In this document: positions 1 to 16,057 of the stretch, piece by piece
How positions within the stretch are numbered: position 1 is the first letter of the stretch
Layout: each line of letters begins with the position of its first letter
Origin: Betaproteobacteria bacterium SCN2
GTDB lineage: Bacteria > Pseudomonadota > Gammaproteobacteria > Burkholderiales > Thiobacillaceae
Direction: 5' to 3'
Length of the DNA: 64,000 nucleotides
NCBI GenBank assembly: GCA_008923285.1
Contig: WBSG01000003.1
Location: 186,001-250,000 of the forward strand
Notes under the pieces: model-generated
What the model was told of the DNA's origin: nothing
What the model saw: the letters and a program-made list of their open reading frames with translations, nothing else
The model's database searches: none
Position numbers and translations under genes: made by a program

Positions 1-356
1 AGACGCGGGAAATCCAGGAAAACCGCGAACTGGCGGCACGCGAACTGGCGACCCGCTTCAATGCGCTGGTCGCCCTGAAAGGCGCCGGCACCGTGCTGGC
101 ACGGCCGGACGGGGAAATCGAAGTCAACCGCACCGGCAACCCGGCGCTGTCGGCGCCCGGCATGGGCGACGTGCTGACCGGCATGATGGCCGCCTTCGCC
201 GCGCGCGTGCCACCATGGGACGCGCTGCGCCTGGCAGTCTGGCTGCACGGTCAGGCAGCCGATGATGCGCTGGCCGAAGGCTGTGGCGTCGAAGGGCTCA
301 CTGCCTCCGAGCTGATCAGGTATGCGCGCCGGCGCTTGAATGCCTGCGCTGCCTGA
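1..356 (+). CDS. nnrD: ADP-dependent NAD(P)H-hydrate dehydratase, C-terminal fragment
   Basis: This is the C-terminal end of the YjeF-family dehydratase that repairs hydrated NAD(P)H (NAD(P)HX) in the cytosol. The frame is open from the window edge (first whole codon at base 3), so the start, and a possible N-terminal NnrE epimerase domain, lie outside. Visible features are VALKGAGTVLA followed by NRTGNPALSAPGMGDVLTG, the glycine-rich signature of the family with its catalytic Asp in GDVLTG, then an LHGQAAD helix near the end. It faces galU tail to tail; the roughly 100 bp between them hold one copy of the GAGGACA palindrome. The family call is firm. The domain content upstream is unknown. 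Confidence 0.85.
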   Translation, partial: TREIQENRELAARELATRFNALVALKGAGTVLARPDGEIEVNRTGNPALSAPGMGDVLTGMMAAFAARVPPWDALRLAVWLHGQAADDALAEGCGVEGLTASELIRYARRRLNACAA

Positions 357-383
357 AATTCTTTGAATTGCCCAAACAACTTG

Positions 384-440
384 AACAATGAGGACAAGAG
401 CACAGGAGTAACTCCCTCTTGCCCCTCTTTTTCTCTTTGT
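384..440. repeat. GAGGACA-type intergenic palindrome, copy 1
   Basis: A purine-rich left arm (384-408, TGAGGACAAGAGCACAGGAG) faces a pyrimidine-rich right arm (412-440) that is its imperfect reverse complement, so the RNA of either strand could fold. It lies between the convergent ends of nnrD and galU and may act as a bidirectional terminator. It belongs to a family of seven copies in this window. Confidence 0.6.
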
Positions 441-460
441 AAACGAAATTTCTCTGCGGT

Positions 461-1330
461 TCAGCAAAAACGCGACTTGAGATAGTTCTCGAACTCGTCG
501 CTGACCTCCGGGTGCTTCATGGCGTATTCCACCGTCGCCTGCAGATAGCCGAGCTTGCTGCCGCAATCGTAGCGCTTGCCGTCGAAGGCGTAGGCTAGCA
601 CCTGCTGTTCCTGCAGCAGGGCGGCGATGGCGTCGGTCAGTTGCAGCTCGCCGCCCGCACCGGGCTTGAGGTTCTCGATGAAGTGAAAAATGCGCGGCGT
701 GAGGATGTAGCGGCCGACCACGCCAAGGTTGGACGGCGCGACTTCGGGCTTGGGCTTTTCCACGATGGCATTCACGCGCGAGACGCGTTCGCTCAGGGGC
801 GCGGCATCGACGATGCCGTAGGCTCCAGTTTCTTCGCGCGCGACTTGCTGCACGCCGAGCACCGAGCACTGGTAATAGTCGTACTTGTCGACCATCTGCC
901 GCATTACCGGCGGAGCGGCGTCGATGAGGTCGTCGGCAAGGATCACGGCGAAGGGTTCGTTGCCGATCACCGGCTTCGCGCACAGCACGGCATGCCCAAG
1001 CCCGAGCGCCTCGGCCTGGCGGATGTAGATGAAATTGATGCCGCTCGGCCTGATCGACTGCACCAGGTCCAGCACCCTGTTCTTGCCGCGCATTTCCAGT
1101 TCGGTTTCCAGCTCGTAGGCCTTGTCGAAGTGATCCTCGACCGTGCGCTTGGTGCGGCTGCTGATGAAGATGATGTCGGTCATGCCAGCCTCGATCGCCT
1201 CCTCCACCGCATACTGGATCAGCGGCTTGTCGACGATGGGCAACATCTCCTTGGGACTGGCCTTGGTAGCTGGCAGGAAGCGGGTGCCGAGGCCGGCGAC
1301 GGGGAAGACGGCTTTGGTGACTTTTTTCAT
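461..1330 (-). CDS. galU: UTP-glucose-1-phosphate uridylyltransferase
   Basis: GalU makes UDP-glucose from UTP and glucose-1-phosphate, supplying LPS core and other glycans and the galactose pathway (galT lies in this window). The 289-residue product has the expected length. The N-terminus carries the nucleotide-binding signature [18 protein letters not shown] at about residues 13-30, followed by [16 protein letters not shown] and a C-terminal [12 protein letters not shown] segment complete the family pattern. The ATG at 1330 is preceded by an AGAGG ribosome-binding site. It follows ligA on the same strand, but a palindromic repeat separates them, so it is probably transcribed at least partly on its own. 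Confidence 0.95.
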   Translation of the reverse strand: MKKVTKAVFPVAGLGTRFLPATKASPKEMLPIVDKPLIQYAVEEAIEAGMTDIIFISSRTKRTVEDHFDKAYELETELEMRGKNRVLDLVQSIRPSGINFIYIRQAEALGLGHAVLCAKPVIGNEPFAVILADDLIDAAPPVMRQMVDKYDYYQCSVLGVQQVAREETGAYGIVDAAPLSERVSRVNAIVEKPKPEVAPSNLGVVGRYILTPRIFHFIENLKPGAGGELQLTDAIAALLQEQQVLAYAFDGKRYDCGSKLGYLQATVEYAMKHPEVSDEFENYLKSRFC

Positions 1331-1354
1331 TTTGCCTCTCTAAAAGAATCTCTC

Positions 1355-1433
1355 ACACAGAGGCAGCAGAGGGAACAGAGGAAACCCATGAATAATTTTT
1401 TGCCTTCCTCTGTTACCTCTGTTTCCTATGTGT
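1355..1433. repeat. GAGGACA-type intergenic palindrome, copy 2 (diverged)
   Basis: Left arm 1355-1384 (units reading ACAGAGG, AGAGGGAACAGAGGAA) and right arm 1405-1433, an imperfect inverted complement (TTCCTCTGTTACCTCTG). The unit here is ACAGAGG rather than GAGGACA. It fills the gap between ligA (ends 1454) and galU (starts 1330). Confidence 0.5.
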
Positions 1434-1453
1434 AAATTGCTTTCTCGATTTTC

Positions 1454-4731
<3,278 letters not shown>

Positions 4732-4768
4732 GGGCACCTCTAAGGATTAGATTACATCCCAACTGCGC

Positions 4769-5071
4769 TTATTTTCCATCCACATCGCGCTTGTCCTGGC
4801 CGGGCACGACCCGGACAAACACCTCGTCGGAGCGGATCATGCCGAGTTCGCCTCGGGCCCGCTCTTCGATGGCGTCGCGTGCCTCCTTGAGGTCGCGCAC
4901 CTCGGCCGATATGGTTTCATTGCGCTCGCGCAATTTTCCGTTCAGTTCCTGCTGCGTGGCAACTTCACCGCCCAGGCCCCACAATTTCAGCCAGCCGCCA
5001 TCGCCGAACCAGAGCGGATACTGCAGCAGCACGATCAGCGCGATGAGCAGCGGCCTCAGCCAGCGCATCAT
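4769..5071 (-). CDS. ftsB: cell division protein FtsB
   Basis: A 100-residue bitopic protein that with FtsL and FtsQ forms the divisome subcomplex activating septal peptidoglycan synthesis. It has a short cytoplasmic start, one membrane helix (PLLIALIVLLQYPLWF, about residues 7-22), the GDGGW motif after the helix, then a coiled coil (about 35-75) and a short acidic tail, all typical of FtsB. It lies directly downstream of eno (15-base gap), the usual eno-ftsB pairing. The start is one of two adjacent ATG codons (5071 or 5068); the ribosome-binding site is weak, suggesting coupling to eno translation. Confidence 0.93.
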   Translation of the reverse strand: MMRWLRPLLIALIVLLQYPLWFGDGGWLKLWGLGGEVATQQELNGKLRERNETISAEVRDLKEARDAIEERARGELGMIRSDEVFVRVVPGQDKRDVDGK

Positions 5072-5086
5072 TCAGCGCTTGCCGTG

Positions 5087-6373
<1,287 letters not shown>

Positions 6374-6399
6374 TTATTCCTTAAAATCGCTCAAATTCC

Positions 6400-6458
6400 A
6401 CAAGGAGGGCAAGAGGACAGGAGTTAATCAAAACCTCTTGTCCTCATGTCCTCTTTGT
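6400..6458. repeat. GAGGACA-type intergenic palindrome, copy 3
   Basis: Left arm 6400-6423 (ACAAGGAGGGCAAGAGGACA...) and right arm 6434-6458, whose reverse complement is ACAAAGAGGACATGAGGACA. The arms share period-8 to -9 units. The right end runs straight into the kdsA stop codon (6459-6461); on the minus strand the stop TGA and the repeat read TGAACAAAGAGG. Confidence 0.7.
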
Positions 6459-9082
<2,624 letters not shown>

Positions 9083-9114
9083 CTACAAAAACCGCCGGGG
9101 GTAGCCCGGCAGCT

Positions 9115-9159
9115 AGTTACTTTCTTTGCTCCGCCAAAGAAAGTAACCAAAGAAAGGCG
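9115..9159. repeat. left 45-bp inverted-repeat arm of the composite element
   Basis: Bases 9115-9159 are exactly the reverse complement of 9631-9675. The first 32 bases are themselves a hairpin: GTTACTTTCTTTG at 9116-9128, a six-base loop, and CAAAGAAAGTAAC at 9135-9147. The GTTACTTTCTTTG...CAAAGAAAGTAAC palindrome resembles dispersed repeats I recall from other proteobacterial genomes. Confidence 0.85.
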
Positions 9160-9630
9160 ACCCGGCTATGCCGGCCTGCGGCTTCCCTTAGCCTGAAGCT
9201 TGCGGGCGGGCGACGCAGAACTCGCCCCGCTTTGGTTTGATTGCAGATGTGAGCGGGGCTCAAACATGCTGCGCCGCGTTGTTCCGCCCGCAAGCTTCAG
9301 GCTGCGGCGGCATAGACGGGAAACGTCAAAGGCCAACCCCAAAACCTTCACCCTCCCCCTGCCCCCTCCCATCAAGGGAGGGGGTGGGTTTTCCCCTCTC
9401 CCCTCGCGGGAGAGGGTGGCCCGAAGGGCCGGGTGAGGGGCGGTTTTCTCCCCCTCTGGGCTGCCTCGGGCGGGGGCTTGAATTGGGGGAAGTTGAGGCG
9501 AGCATGTCTGAACACGTGGCCGCCCGGACGTTTTTTCCGGGCGGATCGTGCGAGTTTGCGAGCCGCCCAATTCAAGATGCCGACCGAGGTTTACCCCGCC
9601 GCGTTTTTTGGCGGGGCAGCACAGCGGGGC

Positions 9631-9675
9631 CGCCTTTCTTTGGTTACTTTCTTTGGCGGAGCAAAGAAAGTAACT
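9631..9675. repeat. right 45-bp inverted-repeat arm of the composite element
   Basis: Perfect inverted partner of 9115-9159. It contains the same 13-bp-stem hairpin (9643-9674, loop GCGGAG). Confidence 0.85.
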
Positions 9676-9738
9676 TGCCGCCGGGCAACCCCCGGCGACT
9701 TTTGTCGGTCTGCCCGATTCTAAAAGGCAGCCCCAAAC

Positions 9739-12069
9739 CTATACCGCCAACCGCCTCCAGGTCGCCAGCACCGTATCCGGATTCAGCGACAGCGAATCGA
9801 TCGACCGCTCCACCAGCCAGTCGGCCAGATCAGGATGGTCGGACGGCCCCTGGCCGCAGATGCCGATGTACTTCTCGCGGCGCTTGCAGATGGCGATGAC
9901 CTCGCCCAGCAGTTTCTTCACCGCCGGGTTGCGTTCGTCGAAGCTGCCGGCGACCAGGGCGGAATCGCGGTCCACGCCGAGAGTGAGCTGGGTGAGGTCG
10001 TTGCTGCCGATGGAGAAGCCGTCGAACAGGTCGAGGAACTCATCGGCCAAGAGCACGTTGGACGGGATCTCGCACATCATGATCAGGCGCAGGCCGTTTT
10101 CGCCGCGCTTGAGGCCGTTCTGCGCAAGCAGTTCCACCACCCCGCTCGCTTCGTCCAGGGTGCGCACGAAGGGAATCATGATTTCCACGTTGGTCAGCCC
10201 CATGTCGTTGCGCACCTTTTTCAGCGCGCGGCATTCAAGCTCGAAGGCGGGACGGAAGGCGCTGGAGATGTAGCGCGCGGCACCGCGGAAACCGAGCATG
10301 GGGTTTTCCTCCACCGGCTCGTACGCCTTGCCGCCGACGAGGTGGGCGTACTCGTTGGACTTGAAGTCCGACATGCGCACGATCACGCGCCTGGGCCAGA
10401 AGGCTGCGGCCAGGGTAGCGATGCCTTCGGCCAGCTTGTCGACGTAGAAGGTGACCGGGTCGGCATAGCCGGCGGTCCTGTCCTTGATCACCGCCGCGAC
10501 ATCATCGGGCACATTGGGCCAGGCCAGCGCCGCCAGCGGATGGATGGCGATCTGGTTGTTGATGACGAACTCGATGCGCGCCAGGCCCACGCCATGGTTG
10601 GGAATCTGCGCAAAGGTGAAGGCGCGTTCCGGATTAGCCACGTTCATCATGATCTTCACCGGCGGCTCGTGCAGCTTCTCCGCGCTTTCCTCCTTCACCT
10701 CGAATTCCAGCAGACCCTCGTACACCAGGCCGGTGTCGCCTTCGGCGCAGGACACGGTGACCTCGTCGCCGTCCTTCAGCACCGTGGTCGCGTCGTTGGT
10801 GCCGACCACGGCCGGAATGCCCAGTTCGCGCGCGACGATGGCGGCATGGCAGGTACGGCCGCCGCGGTTGGTGACGATGGCCGCAGCGCGCTTCATCACC
10901 GGCTCCCAGTCGGGGTCGGTCATGTCGGCGACCAGCACGTCGCCGGGCTGCACCTCGTCCATTTCCTGCGGGCTTGCGACCACGCAGACGCGGCCGGCAC
11001 CGATCTTCTGGCCGATGGCGCGGCCGCTCACGCGCACCTTGCCGCTGCCCTTTAGACGATACACCTCGCTGACGCCGCTGGCGCGCGCCTTCACCGTCTC
11101 GGGGCGCGCCTGCACGATGAACAGCTCGTCGGTCTCGCCGTCCTTGGCCCATTCGATGTCCATGGGGCGACCGTAGTGCTGCTCGATGGTAATGGCCATT
11201 TGCGCAAGCCTGCGCACTTCGTCGTCAGTGATGGAAAATTTCTGGCGTTCGTCGGCTGTCGTGTCGATCACGCTGGTACCGTGTGCGCCGTAGATCATCT
11301 TGATGGCCTTGCCGCCCAGCGCCTTGCTCACCAGCGCGCCAGTGGACTTGTGCACGTAGAACTCGTCAGGGTTCACCGAACCCTGCACCACGGTCTCGCC
11401 GAGGCCATAGCTCGATGTGACGAACACCACGTCGCGAAAGCCGGACTCGGTGTCGAGCGTGAAGATCACTCCCGATGCGGCGAGATCCGAGCGCACCATG
11501 CGCTGGATGCCTGCGGACAAGGCGACCTCGCTGTGCACGAAGCCGTGGTGCACCCGGTAGGCGATGGCGCGATCGTTGTACAGCGAGGCGAACACCTTCC
11601 TGACGTGCTCCACCACCGAGTCGGCGCCGTGGATGTTGAGGTAGGTTTCCTGCTGGCCGGCGAAGGACGCGTCGGGCAGGTCCTCGGCCGTGGCGGAGGA
11701 ACGCACGGCCACTGCAACATTGTCGCCCATGCGCTGGTAGGCCTGACGGATGCCCGCCTCCAGCTCCGCCGGCAGGGGGACGGACTCGACCATGGCGCGG
11801 ATGTCGCGTCCGGCATTCTGCAATGCCGTCACGTCGTTGACATCGAGGCTGTCGAGGCGCGCATTGATCTTCTCGCGCAGCCCGTTCTGCGCCAGGGTGT
11901 CCCAGAACGCCCTGGCGGTGGTGGCGAAACCGCCCGGCACGGTCACGCCCAGCCCCGACAGCGCACCGATCATCTCCCCGAGCGAAGCGTTCTTGCCGCC
12001 CACCCGCGGCACGTCCGCCATCGACAAGGTTTCGAGGGGCGCGATATAGTCGTGTTCGTGTTGGCTCAT
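9739..12069 (-). CDS. ppsA: phosphoenolpyruvate synthase
   Basis: PpsA converts pyruvate, ATP and water to PEP, AMP and phosphate in gluconeogenesis. The 776-residue protein has the N-terminal ATP-grasp domain ([33 protein letters not shown]), the phosphohistidine domain [17 protein letters not shown] (His near 403), and a PEP/pyruvate barrel with [18 protein letters not shown] and the catalytic Cys of [16 protein letters not shown] near 740. ATG at 12069 is chosen over an upstream in-frame TTG because AGGA lies seven bases before it. It is divergent from its regulator ppsR with only 11 bases between the start codons. Confidence 0.97.
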   Translation of the reverse strand: MSQHEHDYIAPLETLSMADVPRVGGKNASLGEMIGALSGLGVTVPGGFATTARAFWDTLAQNGLREKINARLDSLDVNDVTALQNAGRDIRAMVESVPLPAELEAGIRQAYQRMGDNVAVAVRSSATAEDLPDASFAGQQETYLNIHGADSVVEHVRKVFASLYNDRAIAYRVHHGFVHSEVALSAGIQRMVRSDLAASGVIFTLDTESGFRDVVFVTSSYGLGETVVQGSVNPDEFYVHKSTGALVSKALGGKAIKMIYGAHGTSVIDTTADERQKFSITDDEVRRLAQMAITIEQHYGRPMDIEWAKDGETDELFIVQARPETVKARASGVSEVYRLKGSGKVRVSGRAIGQKIGAGRVCVVASPQEMDEVQPGDVLVADMTDPDWEPVMKRAAAIVTNRGGRTCHAAIVARELGIPAVVGTNDATTVLKDGDEVTVSCAEGDTGLVYEGLLEFEVKEESAEKLHEPPVKIMMNVANPERAFTFAQIPNHGVGLARIEFVINNQIAIHPLAALAWPNVPDDVAAVIKDRTAGYADPVTFYVDKLAEGIATLAAAFWPRRVIVRMSDFKSNEYAHLVGGKAYEPVEENPMLGFRGAARYISSAFRPAFELECRALKKVRNDMGLTNVEIMIPFVRTLDEASGVVELLAQNGLKRGENGLRLIMMCEIPSNVLLADEFLDLFDGFSIGSNDLTQLTLGVDRDSALVAGSFDERNPAVKKLLGEVIAICKRREKYIGICGQGPSDHPDLADWLVERSIDSLSLNPDTVLATWRRLAV

Positions 12070-12080
12070 GAGCAATTCCT

Positions 12081-12875
12081 GTGCAAAAACTGATGGTATT
12101 TTTCGTGTCGGACCACACCGGCGTCACCGCCGAGGCTGTAGGCCACAGTCTACTCTCACAATTCATCGAGCTGGAATACCAGGCGCAGACCGTGCCCTTC
12201 ATCGACACGCCGGAAAAGGCGGCGGAGCTGGCCGGGCGCATACGCAAATCCATGCCGGCCCTCATCGTCTCTACCCTGACCGACCAGTCTATTCGCGCAA
12301 AGTTGCGTGATTGCGAAGCGCCGATGTTCGACGTATTCGATGCCTTCAGCGAGCCGCTGGCAGCGACGCTCGGCATGGCGGCCACTGCTGCTTCCGGCCA
12401 GATACACGGCATGAGCAACAGTTACCACGCGCGCATCGAGGCGGTGAATTTCGCCCTGGCAGTGGATGACGGCCTCAACCCCGAACGGCTGGGCGAAGCG
12501 GACATCATCCTGGTCGGCGTGTCGCGCGCCGGCAAGACGCCGGTTTCACTCTACCTTGCGCTGCAATACGGAAAAAAGGCCGCCAATTATCCGTTGACGC
12601 CGGACGACCTCGGCGCACACACCCTGCCCCCCGTGCTGCTGGCGCTTCGCCAAAAGCTGCGCGGCCTGACCTTGAGCGCAGAAAGACTTTCCCAGATCCG
12701 CAACGAACGCCTTCCGGGCAGCCGCTACGCCAGCCTGGAAAACTGCCGCAACGAAATTCGCGCAGCCGAAAGCATGATGGCCGCCAGCGGCATTCCAGTG
12801 ATCGATTCCACGCGCCGCTCGGTGGAAGAGATCGCCGCGATGATCGTGCATGACGGAACGGAGGCCAGGAGCTAG
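12081..12875 (+). CDS. ppsR: PEP synthase regulatory protein (bifunctional kinase/pyrophosphorylase)
   Basis: This DUF299-family enzyme inactivates PEP synthase by ADP-dependent phosphorylation of a threonine next to the catalytic histidine, and reactivates it by phosphorolysis. The 264-residue product shows the family N-terminus [23 protein letters not shown] and the P-loop-like [15 protein letters not shown] at about residues 152-166, then the [12 protein letters not shown] and [10 protein letters not shown] segments near the end. The start is GTG at 12081; an ATG four codons later is an alternative. It is adjacent to and divergent from its target, as is common in proteobacteria, though the gap here is unusually short. 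Confidence 0.95.
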   Translation: MQKLMVFFVSDHTGVTAEAVGHSLLSQFIELEYQAQTVPFIDTPEKAAELAGRIRKSMPALIVSTLTDQSIRAKLRDCEAPMFDVFDAFSEPLAATLGMAATAASGQIHGMSNSYHARIEAVNFALAVDDGLNPERLGEADIILVGVSRAGKTPVSLYLALQYGKKAANYPLTPDDLGAHTLPPVLLALRQKLRGLTLSAERLSQIRNERLPGSRYASLENCRNEIRAAESMMAASGIPVIDSTRRSVEEIAAMIVHDGTEARS

Positions 12876-12876
12876 G

Positions 12877-12957
12877 GGCTGGCAATTGGATATGGGGAGC
12901 GCTTCATACCTTCCATCAGAGTGCGCCTGTGGCCGCACACTCCCCCAGTCGCCAATT
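12877..12957. repeat. imperfect inverted repeat between convergent genes
   Basis: GGCAATTGGATATGGGGAG near 12881-12899 faces CTCCCCCAGTCGCCAATTT near 12939-12957, an imperfect reverse complement. It fills the gap between the ends of ppsR and the SpoU methyltransferase. It may serve as a terminator for both, but has no clear T-run on the plus strand. Confidence 0.4.
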
Positions 12958-12958
12958 T

Positions 12959-13744
12959 TTAGCTATTGGCCCCAGTTCTTTGCCGTACCGCCTCGAACAG
13001 CGCAACCGCCGCCGCCGCCGCGGCATTGAGCGACTCGACCTTGCCCGGCATGGGGATATGCACGCGCGCCGTCGCCAACTGCAGGATTTCTTCAGACAAC
13101 CCCGCGCCTTCGTTGCCGACCAGGATCGCTGCGGGCTGGGCGAGGTCGGTGTCGAACAGCGTTCGCTCGCCTCCCAGCGCCAGCGCCCACACCGGCACAT
13201 TCTGCGTTTGAACCCATTGAGCCAGATCCGCGCGCAACAGCATGGGCAGCACGAACTGCGCGCCCTGCCCGCCGCGCAGGGCCTTGGGCGACCAGGCGTC
13301 ATGACAGCCCTTGGACAGCACCGCCAGCGTGGCGCCGGCGGCAGCCGCGCTTCTCAGCAGGCTGCCGAGGTTGCCGGGGTCCTGGATATTTTCCAGCAGC
13401 AGCACCAGCGGTGCGGCGGCACGCGGCGCCGGATTGAGCCACGCGACTTCCGCGAGCACGCCGGCCGGGCTGTCTACCGGCGACAGCTCGGCAAACAGGC
13501 TGTCCGACAAGGCTGCGACTTTCACGCCTTCGCAGCGGGCGGACAGCTTCTGCCAGCCCCCTGCTGCGCATGACTCGCTGTACAACAGCGTAAGCGGCCG
13601 GCCGCCGGCATCGAGACAGGCCTCGACCAGATGTTCGCCATCCAGCAGCGTGGTGCGCGTCTCGCGCCGTGCGCGTGCCGACTCGGCCAGCTTCTTCAGG
13701 CGCTTGAACAGCGGGTTGTCGCGGGAACTGATCAGGTCGTGCAT
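12959..13744 (-). CDS. TrmH/SpoU-family RNA 2'-O-methyltransferase
   Basis: An S-adenosylmethionine-dependent methyltransferase of the SPOUT class, probably acting on rRNA ribose. The 261-residue protein has an N-terminal substrate-binding domain (residues about 1-95, SSRDNPLFKRLKKLAES) and a C-terminal knot domain with the three SpoU motifs: NIQDPGNLGSLLRSAAAAGA (motif 1), ILVGNEGAGLSEEI (motif 2) and IPMPGKVESLNAAAAAA (motif 3). The exact target base cannot be read from sequence. In related betaproteobacteria it lies beside rnhB and ppsR; here two extra genes separate it from rnhB. Confidence 0.88.
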   Translation of the reverse strand: MHDLISSRDNPLFKRLKKLAESARARRETRTTLLDGEHLVEACLDAGGRPLTLLYSESCAAGGWQKLSARCEGVKVAALSDSLFAELSPVDSPAGVLAEVAWLNPAPRAAAPLVLLLENIQDPGNLGSLLRSAAAAGATLAVLSKGCHDAWSPKALRGGQGAQFVLPMLLRADLAQWVQTQNVPVWALALGGERTLFDTDLAQPAAILVGNEGAGLSEEILQLATARVHIPMPGKVESLNAAAAAAVALFEAVRQRTGANS

Positions 13745-13779
13745 AGTGCTATTTTCCGGCTTTGTGCCACTATTCCAAA

Positions 13780-14742
13780 ATGCGCATCGTTTTGATCACC
13801 CCCTACGGCGCCGAGCACCGCAACGGCAACTGGCATACCGCCGCACGCTGGGCGGCCTTCCTGCAAGACGGCGGCTATGAAGTCGAAGTCGCCACCGAAT
13901 GGGACGGCGCCCCGGCCGATCTCATGATCGCACTGCATGCGCGGCGCAGCCACCGCTCCATCCATGCCTTCGCCGAGCGCTACCCGAGCCGGCCGCTTAT
14001 CGTGGTGCTGACCGGCACCGACCTCTACCGCGACATCCAGAGCGACCCTGACGCGCAGCTCTCGCTCGACCTCGCCCACCGTCTGGTGGTCCTGCAAGAA
14101 CGCGGGGTGGACGAACTCACGGCCGAGCATGCGGCGAAGACCCGCGTCATCTACCAGTCCGCACCCGACGTGCCGCACCGCAAGCAGGCCGGCAATCAGT
14201 TCCGCGTGCTGGTGGTAGGCCATTTGCGCGAGGAAAAGGACCCGTTCCGCGCCGCCCTCGCCAGCGCCTACCTGCCCGAGCACTCCCACGCCGAGATCAT
14301 CCACCTGGGCCGTGCGCTGTCCGAGGAGATGGCACAGACTGCACGTTTCGCCGAAAGCAAACTGCCGCGCTACCAGTGGCTAGGCGAACAGACGCACGAA
14401 GCCGTCCTCGATCAGTTCGCCCTGGCCGACCTCCTGGTGGTGAGCTCGGCCATGGAAGGCGGCGCCAACGTCATCTGCGAGGCACTGGCGGCCGACGTGC
14501 CGGTGCTCGCTTCTGCCGTGTCCGGCAACATCGGCATGCTCGGTAGCGATTATCCCGGCTATTACCCGCTCGAGGACGAGCGCCAACTGGCACAACTCAT
14601 TTCAAGTGCCGAAAACGACCCCGAGTTCCATGCCGAACTCGTCAGGCAATGCAGGAACCGCCGCGCGCTCATGACCCCGCAGCGCGAGGCTTCATCGGTC
14701 AGACAACTGGTGGGAGAGTTCGAGGCACGCAGCGTGCAGTAA
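13780..14742 (+). CDS. senB: SenB-like selenosugar synthase (GT4-type glycosyltransferase, TIGR04348)
   Basis: The 320-residue protein matches the single-domain family that includes SenB of selenoneine biosynthesis, which joins selenophosphate to a UDP-sugar to form a selenosugar. Family landmarks seen are NGNWHTAARWAAFL near the start, LIALHARRS, VVLTGTDLYRDI, VVGHLREEKDPFRAA, YQWLG and MEGGANVICEAL followed by SGNIGMLGSDYPGY, a GT4-like nucleotide-sugar C-terminal half. ATG at 13780 fits the family N-terminus (a TTG six codons earlier is open). Neither senA (EgtB-like synthase) nor senC (SelD-like) is nearby, so the pathway role is inferred from family only; a generic glycosyltransferase is the alternative. 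Confidence 0.78.
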   Translation: MRIVLITPYGAEHRNGNWHTAARWAAFLQDGGYEVEVATEWDGAPADLMIALHARRSHRSIHAFAERYPSRPLIVVLTGTDLYRDIQSDPDAQLSLDLAHRLVVLQERGVDELTAEHAAKTRVIYQSAPDVPHRKQAGNQFRVLVVGHLREEKDPFRAALASAYLPEHSHAEIIHLGRALSEEMAQTARFAESKLPRYQWLGEQTHEAVLDQFALADLLVVSSAMEGGANVICEALAADVPVLASAVSGNIGMLGSDYPGYYPLEDERQLAQLISSAENDPEFHAELVRQCRNRRALMTPQREASSVRQLVGEFEARSVQ

Positions 14743-14758
14743 AGCCGGCGGGATTCGA

Positions 14759-14782
14759 CGCCCCTCCCGGACGGGAGAGGCG
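14759..14782. terminator. putative bidirectional hairpin between senB and the haem lipoprotein gene
   Basis: An 11-bp stem with one mismatch (CGCCCCTCCCG facing CGGGAGAGGCG, two-base loop) lies in the 49-base gap between convergent genes. There is no strong T-run, so intrinsic termination is only possible, not assured. Confidence 0.45.
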
Positions 14783-14791
14783 TGCGGGAGA

Positions 14792-15370
14792 CTACAGCGG
14801 ACGCTTGACGGAAACGATGCCGCGCACCATGCCGGGGCCATAGCCCGTGGCCTTGTCGTGCGGGTATTCGGCGGCCAGGCGAGCCTTGACGCCGTCGGCA
14901 ATGTTCTCGCCATGGCAGGTCAGGCACACCGGCTGGGTCACCAGCGCCTTGGCATAGCGGAATTCCTTGCCACTGGATGTCCGGACCACCTGCCAGGTGT
15001 CGAGAGTCTCAGGCTTTTCGCCCGCAGCCAGGCGCTTCTCCAGCGCTGCCTGGGCCTGGGTTTCCCACGCATCGGGCACGCCCTTTGGGTTGCGGTTCTT
15101 GGGGCTGACGCGCTTCACGTCGAATCCGGATGACTTGGAGAGCGAGGCCGCGATGGCCGGCGCCTTGTCCTTGCACACGCCGATACTGCCTTCCGGGCCA
15201 TTCGCCTCGAGCGACTTCTTCAGTTCCCCGCCCAATTGCTGGATCAGCGAACCTGCGGTCTTGCGCGCATCGTCGGCCATGGCGGCCTGCTGCTCGGCAC
15301 TGGGGCCCGTTGCGCAACCTGCCGCCATGAGCGCGGCGGCGGAAGCGAGAACGAGTTTCATTCGATTCAT
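14792..15370 (-). CDS. Tll0287-like (DUF3365) c-type haem lipoprotein
   Basis: A 192-residue exported protein with an N-terminal signal (MNRMKLVLASAAALMAAGCATG) ending in a lipobox-like AAGC, so probably lipid-anchored in the periplasm. The body matches the Tll0287-like fold (SLSKSSGFDVKRVSPKNRNP; RYAKALVTQP) and has one c-type haem site, CLTCHG, near residue 157. Such domains act as haem sensors or electron carriers, but the partner here is unknown. ATG at 15370 is chosen because AAGGAG sits six bases upstream; that Shine-Dalgarno lies in a stretch resembling one arm of the GAGGACA palindrome. It lies upstream (5') of no same-strand gene and just downstream of rnhB. Confidence 0.8.
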   Translation of the reverse strand: MNRMKLVLASAAALMAAGCATGPSAEQQAAMADDARKTAGSLIQQLGGELKKSLEANGPEGSIGVCKDKAPAIAASLSKSSGFDVKRVSPKNRNPKGVPDAWETQAQAALEKRLAAGEKPETLDTWQVVRTSSGKEFRYAKALVTQPVCLTCHGENIADGVKARLAAEYPHDKATGYGPGMVRGIVSVKRPL

Positions 15371-15372
15371 AA

Positions 15373-15393
15373 ACATCTCCTTGTCCTCTTTTA
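15373..15393 (-). promoter_or_regulatory. half-copy of the GAGGACA repeat supplying a ribosome-binding site
   Basis: On the minus strand the bases before the haem lipoprotein start read AAAAGAGGACAAGGAG, matching one arm of the dispersed palindrome. AAGGAG is at ideal distance (six bases) from the ATG at 15370. No facing arm is present here. Confidence 0.5.
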
Positions 15394-15457
15394 ATGGAAT
15401 TTTCATTCTAGTCATGTCCGCGAAAAAGCGCGCGAAAGCAAAAATTAATTCTTCCGC

Positions 15458-16057
15458 TCAGAACAGCACGCCCTGCGCCAGCATCTGCTTGACCGGGGAA
15501 AAGCTTTGCCGATGCTCCGGGCAGGGGCCGTGCTGCCTGATGGCCTTGAGGTGGGCGGCCGTGCCGTAGCCCTTGTGCCCGGCAAAGTTGTATTGCGGAT
15601 AGCGCGCATGCAGTTCGCGCATGGCCGCGTCGCGCGCGGTCTTGGCCAGGATGGAAGCGGCGGAAATGGCCGCCACCTTGGCGTCGCCCTCGACGATGGC
15701 GCGCGACGGATAGTCCCAGTCCGGGCAGCGGTTGCCGTCGACCCACACCGCCTGCGGCCGCGCCTTGAGGCCGGCCACTGCGCGCTGCATGGCCAGCATC
15801 GTCGCCTGCAGGATGTTGAGGCGGTCGATTTCCTCGACCGTGGCATAGGCGACAGCCCAGGCCAGGCTTTCCGAGCGGATGATGAAGGCCAGGCGCTCGC
15901 GCGCCTTTTCGCTGAGTTTTTTCGAGTCGTTCAGGCCGGCAATCGGCCTCGCCGGATCGAGCATGACCGCGGCAGCATACACCGCGCCGGCCAGCGGCCC
16001 GCGCCCGGCCTCGTCCACCCCGCACAGCCCCGCGGGCATTTCCATGTCCAGCAGCAT
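15458..16057 (-). CDS. rnhB: ribonuclease HII
   Basis: RNase HII cuts the RNA strand of RNA-DNA hybrids and initiates removal of misincorporated ribonucleotides. The 199-residue protein has the [19 protein letters not shown] active-site motif at about residues 13-31 (Asp15, Glu16), [12 protein letters not shown], and the later acidic sites in [21 protein letters not shown]. The ATG at 16057 has AGGGGAG upstream; the frame is open further back but that part is not conserved. Usually rnhB follows lpxB directly; here a plus-strand reductase gene lies between them. Confidence 0.95.
   Translation of the reverse strand: MLLDMEMPAGLCGVDEAGRGPLAGAVYAAAVMLDPARPIAGLNDSKKLSEKARERLAFIIRSESLAWAVAYATVEEIDRLNILQATMLAMQRAVAGLKARPQAVWVDGNRCPDWDYPSRAIVEGDAKVAAISAASILAKTARDAAMRELHARYPQYNFAGHKGYGTAAHLKAIRQHGPCPEHRQSFSPVKQMLAQGVLF

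Noticed and set aside
9166-9899. Several open frames across the composite repeat
   Set aside because: They change frame with the repeats, cross inverted arms and resemble repeat-encoded peptides rather than proteins.
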